Assembly: GCF_002205635.1 (NCBI RefSeq)
Contig: NZ_NISJ01000003.1
Span: forward strand, 218,397 to 282,396
Reading direction: 5' to 3'
Source: Sphingopyxis witflariensis
GTDB taxonomy: Bacteria > Pseudomonadota > Alphaproteobacteria > Sphingomonadales > Sphingomonadaceae
Length of the DNA: 64,000 nucleotides
Notes under the pieces: generated by a model
Databases searched by the model: none
Told to the model about the DNA's origin: nothing
The model's input: only the letters and a program-made list of their open reading frames with translations
Part shown: positions 44,828 through 53,070 of the stretch, in pieces
Numbering within the stretch: position 1 is the stretch's first letter
Layout of the letters: the number at the start of each line of letters is the position of its first letter
Made by a program: the position numbers and the translations under genes

Positions 44828-45259
44828 TTAAGGCTTCTCGCGTTGCTCAATCGAATCGGCGCCAATCCGCCACAACCCTTTACCGGTCCGGGACAGGCTG
44901 CTCCGCGCTGTCGTCCACACCAACAGCGTATCCGCTTTCCCGAGACGTATTACACCATCGGCCTTCGCCCTTTCGTAATCGCAGATAGAAGCAATCACCT
45001 GACCCTCTGGGCAGCGAACATTGCGAATATAGTAATTTTGATGCGGCCCATAATAGCAGGCGAGCTCATCGCAACGTATCAGGTCAGGAGACTTAATAGC
45101 GAAAACGGCCTTCTCGGAATTTAGGCGGGCTGCACCGAGTCCATCTAAATTAGGGCTGACGATGGTGGTTGTGCAACCAGAGGCGAACAGAGCCGCCGCA
45201 AAGGCGGCGGCGCTATCGCGCAAAGCGGGCTTCACGTTTAAGGTGTTTCCCCATCGCAT
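44828..45259 (-). CDS. putative small lipoprotein
   Basis: 143 residues from the ATG at 45259; a TTG at 45265 is possible. The lipobox-like AALFASGC places a lipidated Cys near residue 29 of a hydrophobic leader. The mature part has Cys pairs (RCDELACYYG, then RCPEGQ and SICDYERAKADG). No family recognised. It may be a cargo gene of the former Tn3-type transposon. Confidence 0.5.
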   Translation of the reverse strand: MRWGNTLNVKPALRDSAAAFAAALFASGCTTTIVSPNLDGLGAARLNSEKAVFAIKSPDLIRCDELACYYGPHQNYYIRNVRCPEGQVIASICDYERAKADGVIRLGKADTLLVWTTARSSLSRTGKGLWRIGADSIEQREKP

Positions 45260-45333
45260 GGCCAACTAGAATAGTTGGATTCTGGTCCAACGCAATGTCC
45301 GCTGACCACCCATCATTGCCGTTCCTGCCCCGA

Positions 45334-45350
45334 TGCCTGACAAACAGGTG
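45334..45350 (+). repeat. left copy of a 17-bp direct repeat flanking a toxin-antitoxin pair
   Basis: TGCCTGACAAACAGGTG, identical to 46050-46066. It contains CCTG/CAGG around ACAAA. The 9 bases TGCCGTTCC also precede both copies at a similar distance. Confidence 0.6.
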
Positions 45351-45361
45351 AATTACGCTCA

Positions 45362-45646
45362 CTACGTGATCGGCGGCCACTGGCGCCGTGCGTGCAGCAC
45401 TCGCAGGATGCGTATCTCATCCGCCGTCACATCATAGATCAGGATATAATTGCGATGGACGACCAACTCGCGCGTCCCGGTCACGCGACCTAGACGGCCT
45501 AACGCCGGATGCGCAGCCAAAGGCGTGGATTTTTGCTCGAATAGTTCGTCCAGATCGGTAGCCGCAGCCGGATTGTCGGCCTCGATCCGATCATAAATAT
45601 AGTCGCGGTCCTGCGTCGCTTCGGGCGTCCAATAGACGGCTTTCAT
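45362..45646 (-). CDS. parE: ParE/RelE-type toxin
   Basis: 94 residues. ParE fold pattern: VYWTPEATQDRDYIYDRIEA at the N-terminus, then AHPALGRLGRVTGTRELVV, then YILIYDVTADEIRILRVLHARRQWP. The ATG overlaps the antitoxin stop as ATGA, so the two are co-translated. ParE toxins poison gyrase and RelE toxins cut mRNA; the HARRQWP ending is typical of both. The module stabilises the mobile region. Confidence 0.9.
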   Translation of the reverse strand: MKAVYWTPEATQDRDYIYDRIEADNPAAATDLDELFEQKSTPLAAHPALGRLGRVTGTRELVVHRNYILIYDVTADEIRILRVLHARRQWPPIT

Positions 45647-45930
45647 TCGGAAGCGGCGAGCCGCTGCCGGGTTGCGGCGCGGCGTGCCGCGAACTTCGCT
45701 TCGACGTCCGCAGCTGGGATGAGTCGTCCGGCATTGGCGGAATCGAGACCGATCTGAACTTGTCGGCGAAACCAGGCGTCATGCTCGCCCGCCTCACGCT
45801 GGCCAGTTACATAGTCCCGCATAAAATCGCGGATGAGTTGCGCGCCGGTGCGGTCATGGGCCTTGGCGGCATCGGCAAAAGCGCTTTTCAGGGCTTCATC
45901 GACCCTAAAGGTGAACGTGGCTTCGCCCAT
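45643..45930 (-). CDS. parD: ribbon-helix-helix antitoxin of the ParD/RelB type
   Basis: 95 residues from the ATG at 45930, chosen because GGAG lies about 9 bases upstream; an earlier start at 45945 is weaker. The RHH strand and helix are ATFTFRVDEALKSAFADAAKA, then RTGAQLIRDFMRDYV. The C-terminal 40 residues bind the toxin. It autoregulates the pair. Confidence 0.88.
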   Translation of the reverse strand: MGEATFTFRVDEALKSAFADAAKAHDRTGAQLIRDFMRDYVTGQREAGEHDAWFRRQVQIGLDSANAGRLIPAADVEAKFAARRAATRQRLAASE

Positions 45931-46344
45931 GCTGAACAACTCCATGTGTTACAAGATGCGTGCATGATAGCACGATCGATGCGGATAGGGAAGCGCTCCA
46001 GGACGACGGTGAAACACCATAGCAGCCCACGTGCTGCCGTTCCCGTGGGTGCCTGACAAACAGGTGTTTTGCGCCGCCCGAACGGGGCTGATGGCGCTTA
46101 GCGTATATCTGGGTCCGTTCTATGTACCGACCCCTAATCGGCCCGATCGGGACCCGGCGACATGTCGTGTCCATTTCGCTTTCAACGACTTGGCCGAAAT
46201 CTGAAAGGGTTCCGCATCCGAGCCGATCCACAGCGTTCACTCTACCTCCTCCGCCGTCGGCAGATAATCACACAGTGCAAGGAGTTGATAGAGGTCCCCA
46301 AATGACCTGCGGCTATCGCGCGATGCCACCATATCGAGCGATGT
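45931..46344. other. 414-bp region without a gene
   Basis: It holds the promoter of the toxin-antitoxin pair and the right 17-bp repeat (46050-46066). Nothing else is recognised. Confidence 0.4.
46050..46066 (+). repeat. right copy of the 17-bp direct repeat
   Basis: Exact copy of 45334-45350, 716 bp away. The two copies enclose the parDE-type module. Confidence 0.6.
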
Positions 46345-46545
46345 TTAACCGATGTTTTCCCGCTTAATCGGTTCCGAGTGTTCACGGCGTTGCAACTCAT
46401 TCGTCACCGCTTCACGGATGAACAGGGCCAAGCGCCGGTTGCCGACCAGCGCCTCGATACGACGGATCGTGTCGGCTGATAGCCTGATCGTCGTCGGCTT
46501 CATTCCTAGCGGCGGGCGTCCCATCGATCCGTCGCTATCGGCCAT
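46345..46545 (-). CDS. small ribbon-helix-helix DNA-binding protein
   Basis: 66 residues from the ATG at 46545, which has GGAG 9 bases upstream; in-frame starts at 46554 (ATG) and 46569 (GTG) exist. The RHH signature is KPTTIRLSADTIRRIEALVG, then RLALFIREAVTNELQRRE. No toxin gene is adjacent. A 17-bp palindrome lies about 45 bp upstream and is its likely operator. It could control the divergent gene at 46760. Confidence 0.65.
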   Translation of the reverse strand: MADSDGSMGRPPLGMKPTTIRLSADTIRRIEALVGNRRLALFIREAVTNELQRREHSEPIKRENIG

Positions 46546-46591
46546 ATCCGTCATCTCCAAGCTAAACACGTTGACGCCACCGTTTATTTAA

Positions 46592-46630
46592 ATATACGAC
46601 ATCGTTTAAGCAATAAACGATGTCGTATAT
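46592..46630. promoter_or_regulatory. 17-bp perfect palindrome, likely RHH operator
   Basis: ATATACGACATCGTTTA at 46592-46608 is exactly inverted at 46614-46630 with the 5-nt loop AGCAA. It lies between an RHH gene (minus) and the interrupted sigma-like operon (plus). Confidence 0.6.
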
Positions 46631-46759
46631 AGCTGCAACGGTCCTCCGCATTGGCCCGCCGGCAATCCGACAGCGCGAATCGCACGGGAGTGCGGGGACT
46701 GTGTCGCATCCGCCCCATCGCTTCCGTCCAACCGCCGAGGATGCGGAACGGAGGTGTAT

Positions 46760-47069
46760 ATGGACCATGCTGCCCCCCCTATATTGCGCCGGACGCTGTT
46801 GGGCGCATTGACGGGCGTCCCAATCGTGGCGCTGGCCGTGCCGTCGCCCTTGGATGATGCGCTGATGCCGCTCCACGATCATTATGAGGATGAACCGGCT
46901 GCGCTCGTTCGGACCAAGGAGAAGCGGGGCCTGAGTCGCTTCCGCTATCACAATGCCGAAAGCTTTTTTGAATCGCTGGATCGGGGCTTCTACGATCGGC
47001 ACGACGAGATGTTCTATCAGTCCGGCATCGTCGCCCAGCTTGCGCTATCGGCCCATCTGCTCGACGTCG
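46760..47069 (+). pseudogene. 5' half of a gene split by the IS6100 composite transposon
   Basis: Start ATG 46760 with GGAGGT 5 bases upstream. About 103 codons run to the insertion at 47069. Codons join in frame with 55249-55550 when the insert and one 8-bp duplication are removed, giving a 203-residue protein. The sequence includes FRYHNAESFFESLDRGFYDR and ALSAHLLDVG. Function unknown. The downstream gene is sigma-region-4-like. Confidence 0.75.
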
Positions 47070-47949
47070 GGCTCTGTTGCAAAAATCGTGAAGCTTGAGC
47101 ATGCTTGGCGGAGATTGGACGGACGGAACGATGACGGATTTCAAGTGGCGCCATTTCCAGGGTGATGTGATCCTGTGGGCGGTGCGCTGGTATTGTCGCT
47201 ATCCGATCAGCTATCGCGACCTTGAGGAAATGCTGGCGGAACGCGGCATTTCGGTCGACCATACGACGATCTATCGCTGGGTCCAGTGCTACGCCCCGGA
47301 GATGGAGAAGCGGCTGCGCTGGTTCTGGCGGCGTGGCTTTGATCCGAGCTGGCGCCTGGATGAAACCTACGTCAAGGTGCGGGGCAAGTGGACCTACCTG
47401 TACCGGGCAGTCGACAAGCGGGGCGACACGATCGATTTCTACCTGTCGCCGACCCGCAGCGCCAAGGCAGCGAAGCGGTTCCTGGGCAAGGCCCTGCGAG
47501 GCCTGAAGCACTGGGAAAAGCCTGCCACGCTCAATACCGACAAAGCGCCGAGCTATGGTGCAGCGATCACCGAATTGAAGCGCGAAGGAAAGCTGGACCG
47601 GGAGACGGCCCACCGGCAGGTGAAGTATCTCAATAACGTGATCGAGGCCGATCACGGAAAGCTCAAGATACTGATCAAGCCGGTGCGCGGTTTCAAATCG
47701 ATCCCCACGGCCTATGCCACGATCAAGGGATTCGAAGTCATGCGAGCCCTGCGCAAAGGACAGGCTCGCCCCTGGTGCCTGCAGCCCGGCATCAGGGGCG
47801 AGGTGCGCCTTGTGGAGAGAGCTTTTGGCATTGGGCCCTCGGCGCTGACGGAGGCCATGGGCATGCTCAACCACCATTTCGCAGCAGCCGCCTGATCGGC
47901 GCAGAGCGACAGCCTACCTCTGACTGCCGCCAATCTTTGCAACAGAGCC
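47070..47949 (+). mobile_element. IS6100 copy 2, 880 bp
   Basis: Same terminal repeats as copy 1 and opposite orientation to it. It forms the left end of the composite transposon. Its right side abuts the tail of a DUF3604 gene. Confidence 0.96.
47131..47895 (+). CDS. tnpA: IS6100 transposase (copy 2)
   Basis: 254 residues, identical in translation to copies 1 and 3. DDE residues are in DETYVKV, NTDKAPSYG and VIEADHGKL. Confidence 0.95.
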   Translation: MTDFKWRHFQGDVILWAVRWYCRYPISYRDLEEMLAERGISVDHTTIYRWVQCYAPEMEKRLRWFWRRGFDPSWRLDETYVKVRGKWTYLYRAVDKRGDTIDFYLSPTRSAKAAKRFLGKALRGLKHWEKPATLNTDKAPSYGAAITELKREGKLDRETAHRQVKYLNNVIEADHGKLKILIKPVRGFKSIPTAYATIKGFEVMRALRKGQARPWCLQPGIRGEVRLVERAFGIGPSALTEAMGMLNHHFAAAA

Positions 47950-48304
47950 GGGCGGGCGGCACTTTGAAAAGGTGTTCGACGTCGCCCTATCGGGCGGCCG
48001 CAAGGTCGACCCCCGTACCGGCAAGGCACCGCCGGTCGGCAACACGATCAACCGAACAAATCTAACTTACGCCAACACCATCGGCGCACCTTCGCTGCAA
48101 GTGCGATGGAGCGATCCCGAGTTCGACCCGGCGACCCTGGCGGCGTACTACGTGCGGGTGCTCGAGATCCCCACCCCGCGCTGGTCGAGCTACGACGCGC
48201 ATCGCCTGGGACGCGAGCCGCTAGTCAAACAGTCGTTCTCCATCCAGGAGCGCGCGTTTACGTCTCCCATCTGGTACGACGCGCAGATGCCGGTGCGGTA
48301 CTGA
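47950..48304 (+). pseudogene. 3' fragment of a second DUF3604 gene
   Basis: 355 bp align without gaps to 50814-51168, the end of the intact DUF3604 gene, with scattered substitutions by eye. It reads FDVALSGGRKVDPRTGKAPP and ends SPIWYDAQMPVRY. IS6100 copy 2 removed everything before it. It shows that the donor locus had two tandem DUF3604 paralogues around the tetR gene. Confidence 0.9.
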
Positions 48305-48484
48305 TCGGCTGCCGAGGCTGACCACGGTTCCCGACGGGTTTGGAGCTACCTCCCGCCCGGCCTTTATGACTGGCCTCGCAGTGGCTGAACTGGCACAGCC
48401 GCGGGCGTCCGGCATCCGCCGGTCGCTACCGCTGCGCGCCTATGCTTACGGCGCGTCTTTGAAGTTGAGGAGCTTACTAGAACG

Positions 48485-49141
48485 ATGAGTGCTGAGGGTC
48501 GGCCCAAATCATCCGGCTTTGTCCTTCCCGCCCGGCAGAAGCGCACGGAAGCTGCGCGGGACCGCCTGCTGGACGCGGCGCAGCGCGAGTTTGCTCAGCA
48601 CGGCTTCAACGGCGCGATTGTCGCCGACCTTGCCCGTGAAGCGAAATGTTCGATCGGCAGCTTTTACCGGCGCTTCAAGGACAAGGAGGCGCTGTTCTTC
48701 GCCCTTCAGGAGCAGATGCACGAAACCGAGAGCGCCAACATCGATCGGTTCTTCGACAATCCACGGCGGCTGAGCGAAAGCTTGGATACGATCTTTCAGC
48801 GCCTGGTCCTCAATACCTTCCGCACGATGGGCGAACTTTCGGGCTACTTCCGGGCGTTTGTGGAGCTCACCCAGCGCAATGCCATGGTGTGGGAGCGGAT
48901 GACCGACCTGGAAGCGCAACAAGGCAAGCGGCTTGCCGAATTGGTGGTATCGCGCGGCCTTGTCGCTATGGCTCCTGAGCTGGTCGAAAAGGCCCATCTC
49001 GCGACGCGCACGGTGAACGGCTTCGTCATCACGCACGTGCTTTACCAGCCGAGACACTTCTCGCCGAGGGAGCCGCTGGTAGTTGAGCGTCTGGCCGGGA
49101 TCTTCGACAACTTCATGGATCTTCCCAAGCGGCAATCCTGA
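48485..49141 (+). CDS. TetR-family regulator
   Basis: 218 residues. The N-terminal HTH is ARDRLLDAAQREFAQHGFNG followed by VADLAREAKCSIGSFYRRFKDKEALF. The helical ligand domain follows (FRTMGELSGYFRAFVEL). It lies 119 bp upstream of the DUF3604 gene on the same strand and is probably the local repressor of that operon. The ligand is unknown and likely a hydrophobic compound, by analogy with the family. Confidence 0.9.
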   Translation: MSAEGRPKSSGFVLPARQKRTEAARDRLLDAAQREFAQHGFNGAIVADLAREAKCSIGSFYRRFKDKEALFFALQEQMHETESANIDRFFDNPRRLSESLDTIFQRLVLNTFRTMGELSGYFRAFVELTQRNAMVWERMTDLEAQQGKRLAELVVSRGLVAMAPELVEKAHLATRTVNGFVITHVLYQPRHFSPREPLVVERLAGIFDNFMDLPKRQS

Positions 49142-49260
49142 ACTGCCGCGCTGGCGATCACCTCGGGGCTTGCGCGAAAACCGGAATTGGTGTTCCTGTG
49201 TGGTTCGTGAAGAGAGTCGGCGCTGCTGGTGCCCGGCCGCCGCGACAGGAGAGGTCAGCT

Positions 49261-51168
49261 ATGCCCCGCTCAATCAGTGTTTCCCGTCCGGTGCTTCTGG
49301 CGGTGCTCGGTGCAGGGCTGGCGTCGTGTACCAGTACCGCGCCCGAGCAGGCGTCCGGCAGCGCATCGCTGGAACGCACCGCCAGCCCCGGCGCGACGGA
49401 GAGCCGGCCGCTGACGCTGGCTGAACAAGTGCAGACCCGGCCGCTGTTCGGTGACCTGCACATGCACACGGCTTTCTCGTTCGACGCGTTCACGTTTAAG
49501 ACCACCGCCACGCCGGACGATGCCTACAGCTTTGCCCAGGGCAACCCGCTGGCGCACCCGGCCGGCGGGGTTTACGAGCTCAACCGCCCGCTCGATTTCC
49601 TGGCGGTCACCGACCATGCCGAGTTCATGGGCGTCACCCGCGCCTTTGCCGATCCGGCAAATCCGCTTTCGCAGCTGCCGATCGCCGCCGAAGTGACCAA
49701 TCCCGATCCAAAGATCGCCTCGGCGGGCTTTCAGCGACTGGCCGGCGCGCTGCGAGACGGGACCATGGAGAGCCTGCTGGGACCACGCAAGAATGCGTCG
49801 GCAGTAGTGGAAGATGCCTGGACCCGAGTGAAGGCGGCCGCCAACCGGCACTACCAGCCCGGCAAGTTCACCACCCTGATCGGCTACGAGTTCACTGCCT
49901 CGTCCGAAGGACGCAACCTGCACCGCAACGTGATCTACCGCACGGCGGATGCGCCGCTGCCATTCTCCACCGTGCAGAGCCGTGACCCCGCAGACCTGTG
50001 GCGCTTCCTGGAAGGCGTGCGCCAGCGCGGCTATCCGGTGCTGTCGATCCCGCACAACTCGAATGCGAGCGACGGGGTGATGTTCGGGCGCGCCGACTAC
50101 ACCGGCAAGCCGATCGACGCGGCGTACGCAGCGCTGCGTCTGCGCAACGAACCGATCGTCGAGGTGACGCAGGTCAAGGGCACGTCCGAGACCCATCCGA
50201 CGCTGTCGCCGAACGACGAATTCGCCAATTACGAAATCCTGCCGACTTATATCGCATCTCCCAAGCGGGTGACCAAGTTCGCGGGCGGCTATGTCCGCGA
50301 CGCCCTGGGCGAAGGGCTCGCGATGCAGGATGGTGAGGGGTTCAACCCTTACCGCTTCGGGCTCATCGGCAGCACCGACAGCCACACCGCGATCGCTCCC
50401 GTCGACGAGGATAACTACTCCGGCAAAGTTGGCGTGCTGGACGGAACAGCCAAGGCGCGGCTGGACTGCACGTATTGCACGGGATCCGATTATCGCAACT
50501 TCGCCGCCGCCGGGCTGGCGGTCGTATGGGCTCCGCAGAACACGCGCGAGGCTGTGTGGGATGCGCTGGCGCGCAAGGAGACCTACGCCACCACCGGCCC
50601 GCGGATGCAGGTCCGCTTCTTTGGCGGGTGGGATTACGGCGCGGTGCAACCGGGCCGCGGCAATTGGATCGAGCAGGCTTATGCCCGCGGCGTACCGATG
50701 GGCGGCACGCTGATGTCCCGGCGGTCCGGCCGGCCAGTGTTCCTGGTTTCCGCGCTCAAGGACCCCGAGGGAGCCAATCTCGATCGCGTTCAGATCGTCA
50801 AGGTCTGGACTAAGGGCGGGCGGCACTTTGAAAAGGTGTTCGACGTCGCCCTATCGGGCGGCCGCAAGGTCGACCCCCGTACCGGCAAGGCACCGCCGGT
50901 CGGCAACACCATCAACCGCAAGACAATGACCTTCGCCAACACCATCGGCGCACCTTCCTTGCAGGCACGATGGAGTGATCCGGAGTTCGACCCCGCGACC
51001 TTGGCCGCCTACTACGTGCGGGTGCTTGAAATCCCGACCCCTCGCTGGTCGAGCTACGACGCGCACCGGCTTGGCCGCGAACCTTTGACAGACTGGGCGT
51101 TCTCGATCCAGGAGCGGGCATTCACGTCGCCCATCTGGTACGACGCGCAAAAGCCGGTGCGGTACTGA
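49261..51168 (+). CDS. DUF3604 lipoprotein, PHP-like metallo-hydrolase
   Basis: 635 residues from the ATG at 49261 (AGGAGAGG about 9 bases upstream). The lipobox is GAGLASC with Cys at 23. Metal-binding motifs as in PHP hydrolases: DLHMHTAFSFD (His67, His69), VTDHAEFMG near 117, IPHNSNASDG near 267 and GSTDSHTAI near 376. The chain ends TSPIWYDAQKPVRY. The family is uncharacterised to my knowledge; a metal-dependent esterase or phosphoesterase on the periplasmic side is inferred. It starts an operon with the PpiC-like and HupE-like genes. Confidence 0.85.
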   Translation: MPRSISVSRPVLLAVLGAGLASCTSTAPEQASGSASLERTASPGATESRPLTLAEQVQTRPLFGDLHMHTAFSFDAFTFKTTATPDDAYSFAQGNPLAHPAGGVYELNRPLDFLAVTDHAEFMGVTRAFADPANPLSQLPIAAEVTNPDPKIASAGFQRLAGALRDGTMESLLGPRKNASAVVEDAWTRVKAAANRHYQPGKFTTLIGYEFTASSEGRNLHRNVIYRTADAPLPFSTVQSRDPADLWRFLEGVRQRGYPVLSIPHNSNASDGVMFGRADYTGKPIDAAYAALRLRNEPIVEVTQVKGTSETHPTLSPNDEFANYEILPTYIASPKRVTKFAGGYVRDALGEGLAMQDGEGFNPYRFGLIGSTDSHTAIAPVDEDNYSGKVGVLDGTAKARLDCTYCTGSDYRNFAAAGLAVVWAPQNTREAVWDALARKETYATTGPRMQVRFFGGWDYGAVQPGRGNWIEQAYARGVPMGGTLMSRRSGRPVFLVSALKDPEGANLDRVQIVKVWTKGGRHFEKVFDVALSGGRKVDPRTGKAPPVGNTINRKTMTFANTIGAPSLQARWSDPEFDPATLAAYYVRVLEIPTPRWSSYDAHRLGREPLTDWAFSIQERAFTSPIWYDAQKPVRY

Positions 51169-51175
51169 TTCAGCG

Positions 51176-52054
51176 ATGACAGCTCCATCCTGGCGGGCGC
51201 GGGCGAAGAGTCTCGCCCGCAACCCGCTGTTCCACTTCGTCGTGATCGGGGCGCTTTTGTTTGTCGCCTTCAGCGTGCGCAACGGGGGTGACGAGCAAGG
51301 TTCCTCCACGATCGAGGTCGACGAAGGCCGGGTGCGCTGGCTGGCGGAAACCTTTGCCGTGCAGTTCGGTCACAAGCCCAACCGGACCGAACTGAACAGC
51401 ATGATCAACGCCTATGTGACCGAGGAGATGAGCTACCGCGAGGCGCTCGCCCTTGGTCTCGATCAGGACGACACCATCGTCCGCCGGCGGATGATCCAGA
51501 AGTACGACTTCCTCAAGCTGGACGAGCAGCCGTCGGCGCCGAGCGAAGCGGAGCTGAAGCAGTTCTATCAGCAGAACGCGGCCAAGTACCGAACCCCGCA
51601 ACTGGTGACGCTGTGCCAGGCATATGTGCTTGCCGTGCCCGACCGCTCGGTTGCGATGGTCCGGGTGCGAGCTCTGGCAAATGACCTTGAGCAGGCCCGC
51701 GCCGACGTGAACACGGCGGGCGATCCGATCGAGATTCCCGCCTGTCTTGAAGATGCAGATCAGGAAGAGCTGCGCCGCCTGTTCGGGGTGTTCTTTGCGC
51801 AAACAATGCTGAAGTTGCCGACCGGCCGATGGATCGCGCCGGTTGAGTCCGGTTACGGCTTCCACGCGGTCCTCGTTACATCGCGACGCGACGGTCCGCC
51901 CATCTCGCTCGAAGCAGGACGCGAGCGGGTGTTGGCCGACTGGCGCCGGACGGCCAGCGCCAAGCTCCGCGCGGAACGCATGGCTCAGCTGCGCTCCCGA
52001 TACGATGTCGAGATCGATAGCGGCGCCGTGGCCGCTCAAGCCGGCAAGCGGTGA
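51176..52054 (+). CDS. PpiC-type peptidyl-prolyl isomerase, membrane-anchored
   Basis: 292 residues, 7 bp after the DUF3604 stop. One N-terminal membrane helix (FHFVVIGALLFVAFSV). A SurA/PpiC-like N-domain has VDEGRVRWLAETFAVQFG and TEEMSYREALALGLDQDD, and SEAELKQFYQQNAAKYRTPQ begins the parvulin-type part. The parvulin core is short and divergent (GYGFHAVLVTSRRDG). It probably helps fold exported partners from the same operon. Isomerase activity is not certain. The stop overlaps the next start (GTGA). Confidence 0.78.
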   Translation: MTAPSWRARAKSLARNPLFHFVVIGALLFVAFSVRNGGDEQGSSTIEVDEGRVRWLAETFAVQFGHKPNRTELNSMINAYVTEEMSYREALALGLDQDDTIVRRRMIQKYDFLKLDEQPSAPSEAELKQFYQQNAAKYRTPQLVTLCQAYVLAVPDRSVAMVRVRALANDLEQARADVNTAGDPIEIPACLEDADQEELRRLFGVFFAQTMLKLPTGRWIAPVESGYGFHAVLVTSRRDGPPISLEAGRERVLADWRRTASAKLRAERMAQLRSRYDVEIDSGAVAAQAGKR

Positions 52055-53037
52055 CCTTGCTACGCCTGGTGCTGGCCGCCTGGGCGCTGGTCCTCGCCGC
52101 CGGACAAGTGAGCGCGCACGAGATCCGGCCCGTCTCGCTGGAAGTCCGCGAAGTGGCGCAGGATCGCTACGCGGTCCGCTGGAAAGTGCCGGCGGTTGAG
52201 GGCCGCATCATGGCTATCCGTCCCCGCTTCGCCGCGAAATGTACCGGGTGGCGCGATATCATGCCGCGCCCGGACGGAGATTCAGCGGTCGCGCGGTTCC
52301 AGGTCCGCTGCCCGGGCGGCATCGCCGGCACGCGCATCGCGCTCGAGAACCTCAGCCGCACAATGATCGATGGCGTGGTGACGGTGGAACTGTTGTCGGG
52401 GCAGACCAGCGTCACGCGGGTGCGGCCCACCGCGCCGAGCATGGTCGTGCCGGCCAGCACGAGCGCGCTGGAGGTGTTCCGCGACTATGTGGTGGTGGGT
52501 GTCGAGCATATCTGGTTCGGCCCCGACCACCTGCTGTTCGTGCTGGCCCTGCTGCTGCTGGTTGACGGATGGCGCAGACTGGTCGTGACAGCGACAGCCT
52601 TCACCTTGGCGCACAGCCTGACGCTCTCGCTTGCCGCGCTGGGCGTGCTCAGGATCCCGGTGCCGCCGATCGAAGCGCTGATCGCGTTGTCGATCCTGTA
52701 CATGGCGGTGGAGCTGGTGCGCAAAGCGCGCGGGGAAGAGCGCTCGCAGGTCAGCCCCTGGCTGCTGGCCTTCGCCTTTGGCCTGCTGCACGGCCTCGGC
52801 TTTGCCAGCGCCTTGGCGGAAGTGGGTCTGCCCAATCACCAGATCCCGGCTGCCTTGCTGGCGTTCAACGTGGGGGTGGAGATCGGCCAGATCGCCTTCA
52901 TCGTGGTCGTTCTCGCCCTGCGGGAAGCGCTCAGGCGGATATCCGCGCCGGCTGAGCGAGCGGCTTACTGGTGCGCGGTCTATGGCATCGGCGGAATGGC
53001 CAGTTTCTGGGTGATCGACCGCGTCGCGGGCTTCTAG
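52051..53037 (+). CDS. HupE/UreJ-family membrane protein
   Basis: 328 residues from a GTG at 52051 that overlaps the previous stop. Signal peptide ends AGQVSAHE. A periplasmic beta domain spans about 22-140. Then come about six membrane helices with VGVEHIWFGPDHLLFVLAL, HSLTLSLAALG and FGLLHGLGFASAL. These His-rich motifs are typical of the HupE/UreJ group, which includes proposed nickel or metal permeases. Here a link to metal supply for the DUF3604 enzyme is possible but inferred. Confidence 0.82.
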   Translation: MTLLRLVLAAWALVLAAGQVSAHEIRPVSLEVREVAQDRYAVRWKVPAVEGRIMAIRPRFAAKCTGWRDIMPRPDGDSAVARFQVRCPGGIAGTRIALENLSRTMIDGVVTVELLSGQTSVTRVRPTAPSMVVPASTSALEVFRDYVVVGVEHIWFGPDHLLFVLALLLLVDGWRRLVVTATAFTLAHSLTLSLAALGVLRIPVPPIEALIALSILYMAVELVRKARGEERSQVSPWLLAFAFGLLHGLGFASALAEVGLPNHQIPAALLAFNVGVEIGQIAFIVVVLALREALRRISAPAERAAYWCAVYGIGGMASFWVIDRVAGF

Positions 53038-53070
53038 TCTCCGTGCCAACGCGCCTACTGGGCGCTGGCT

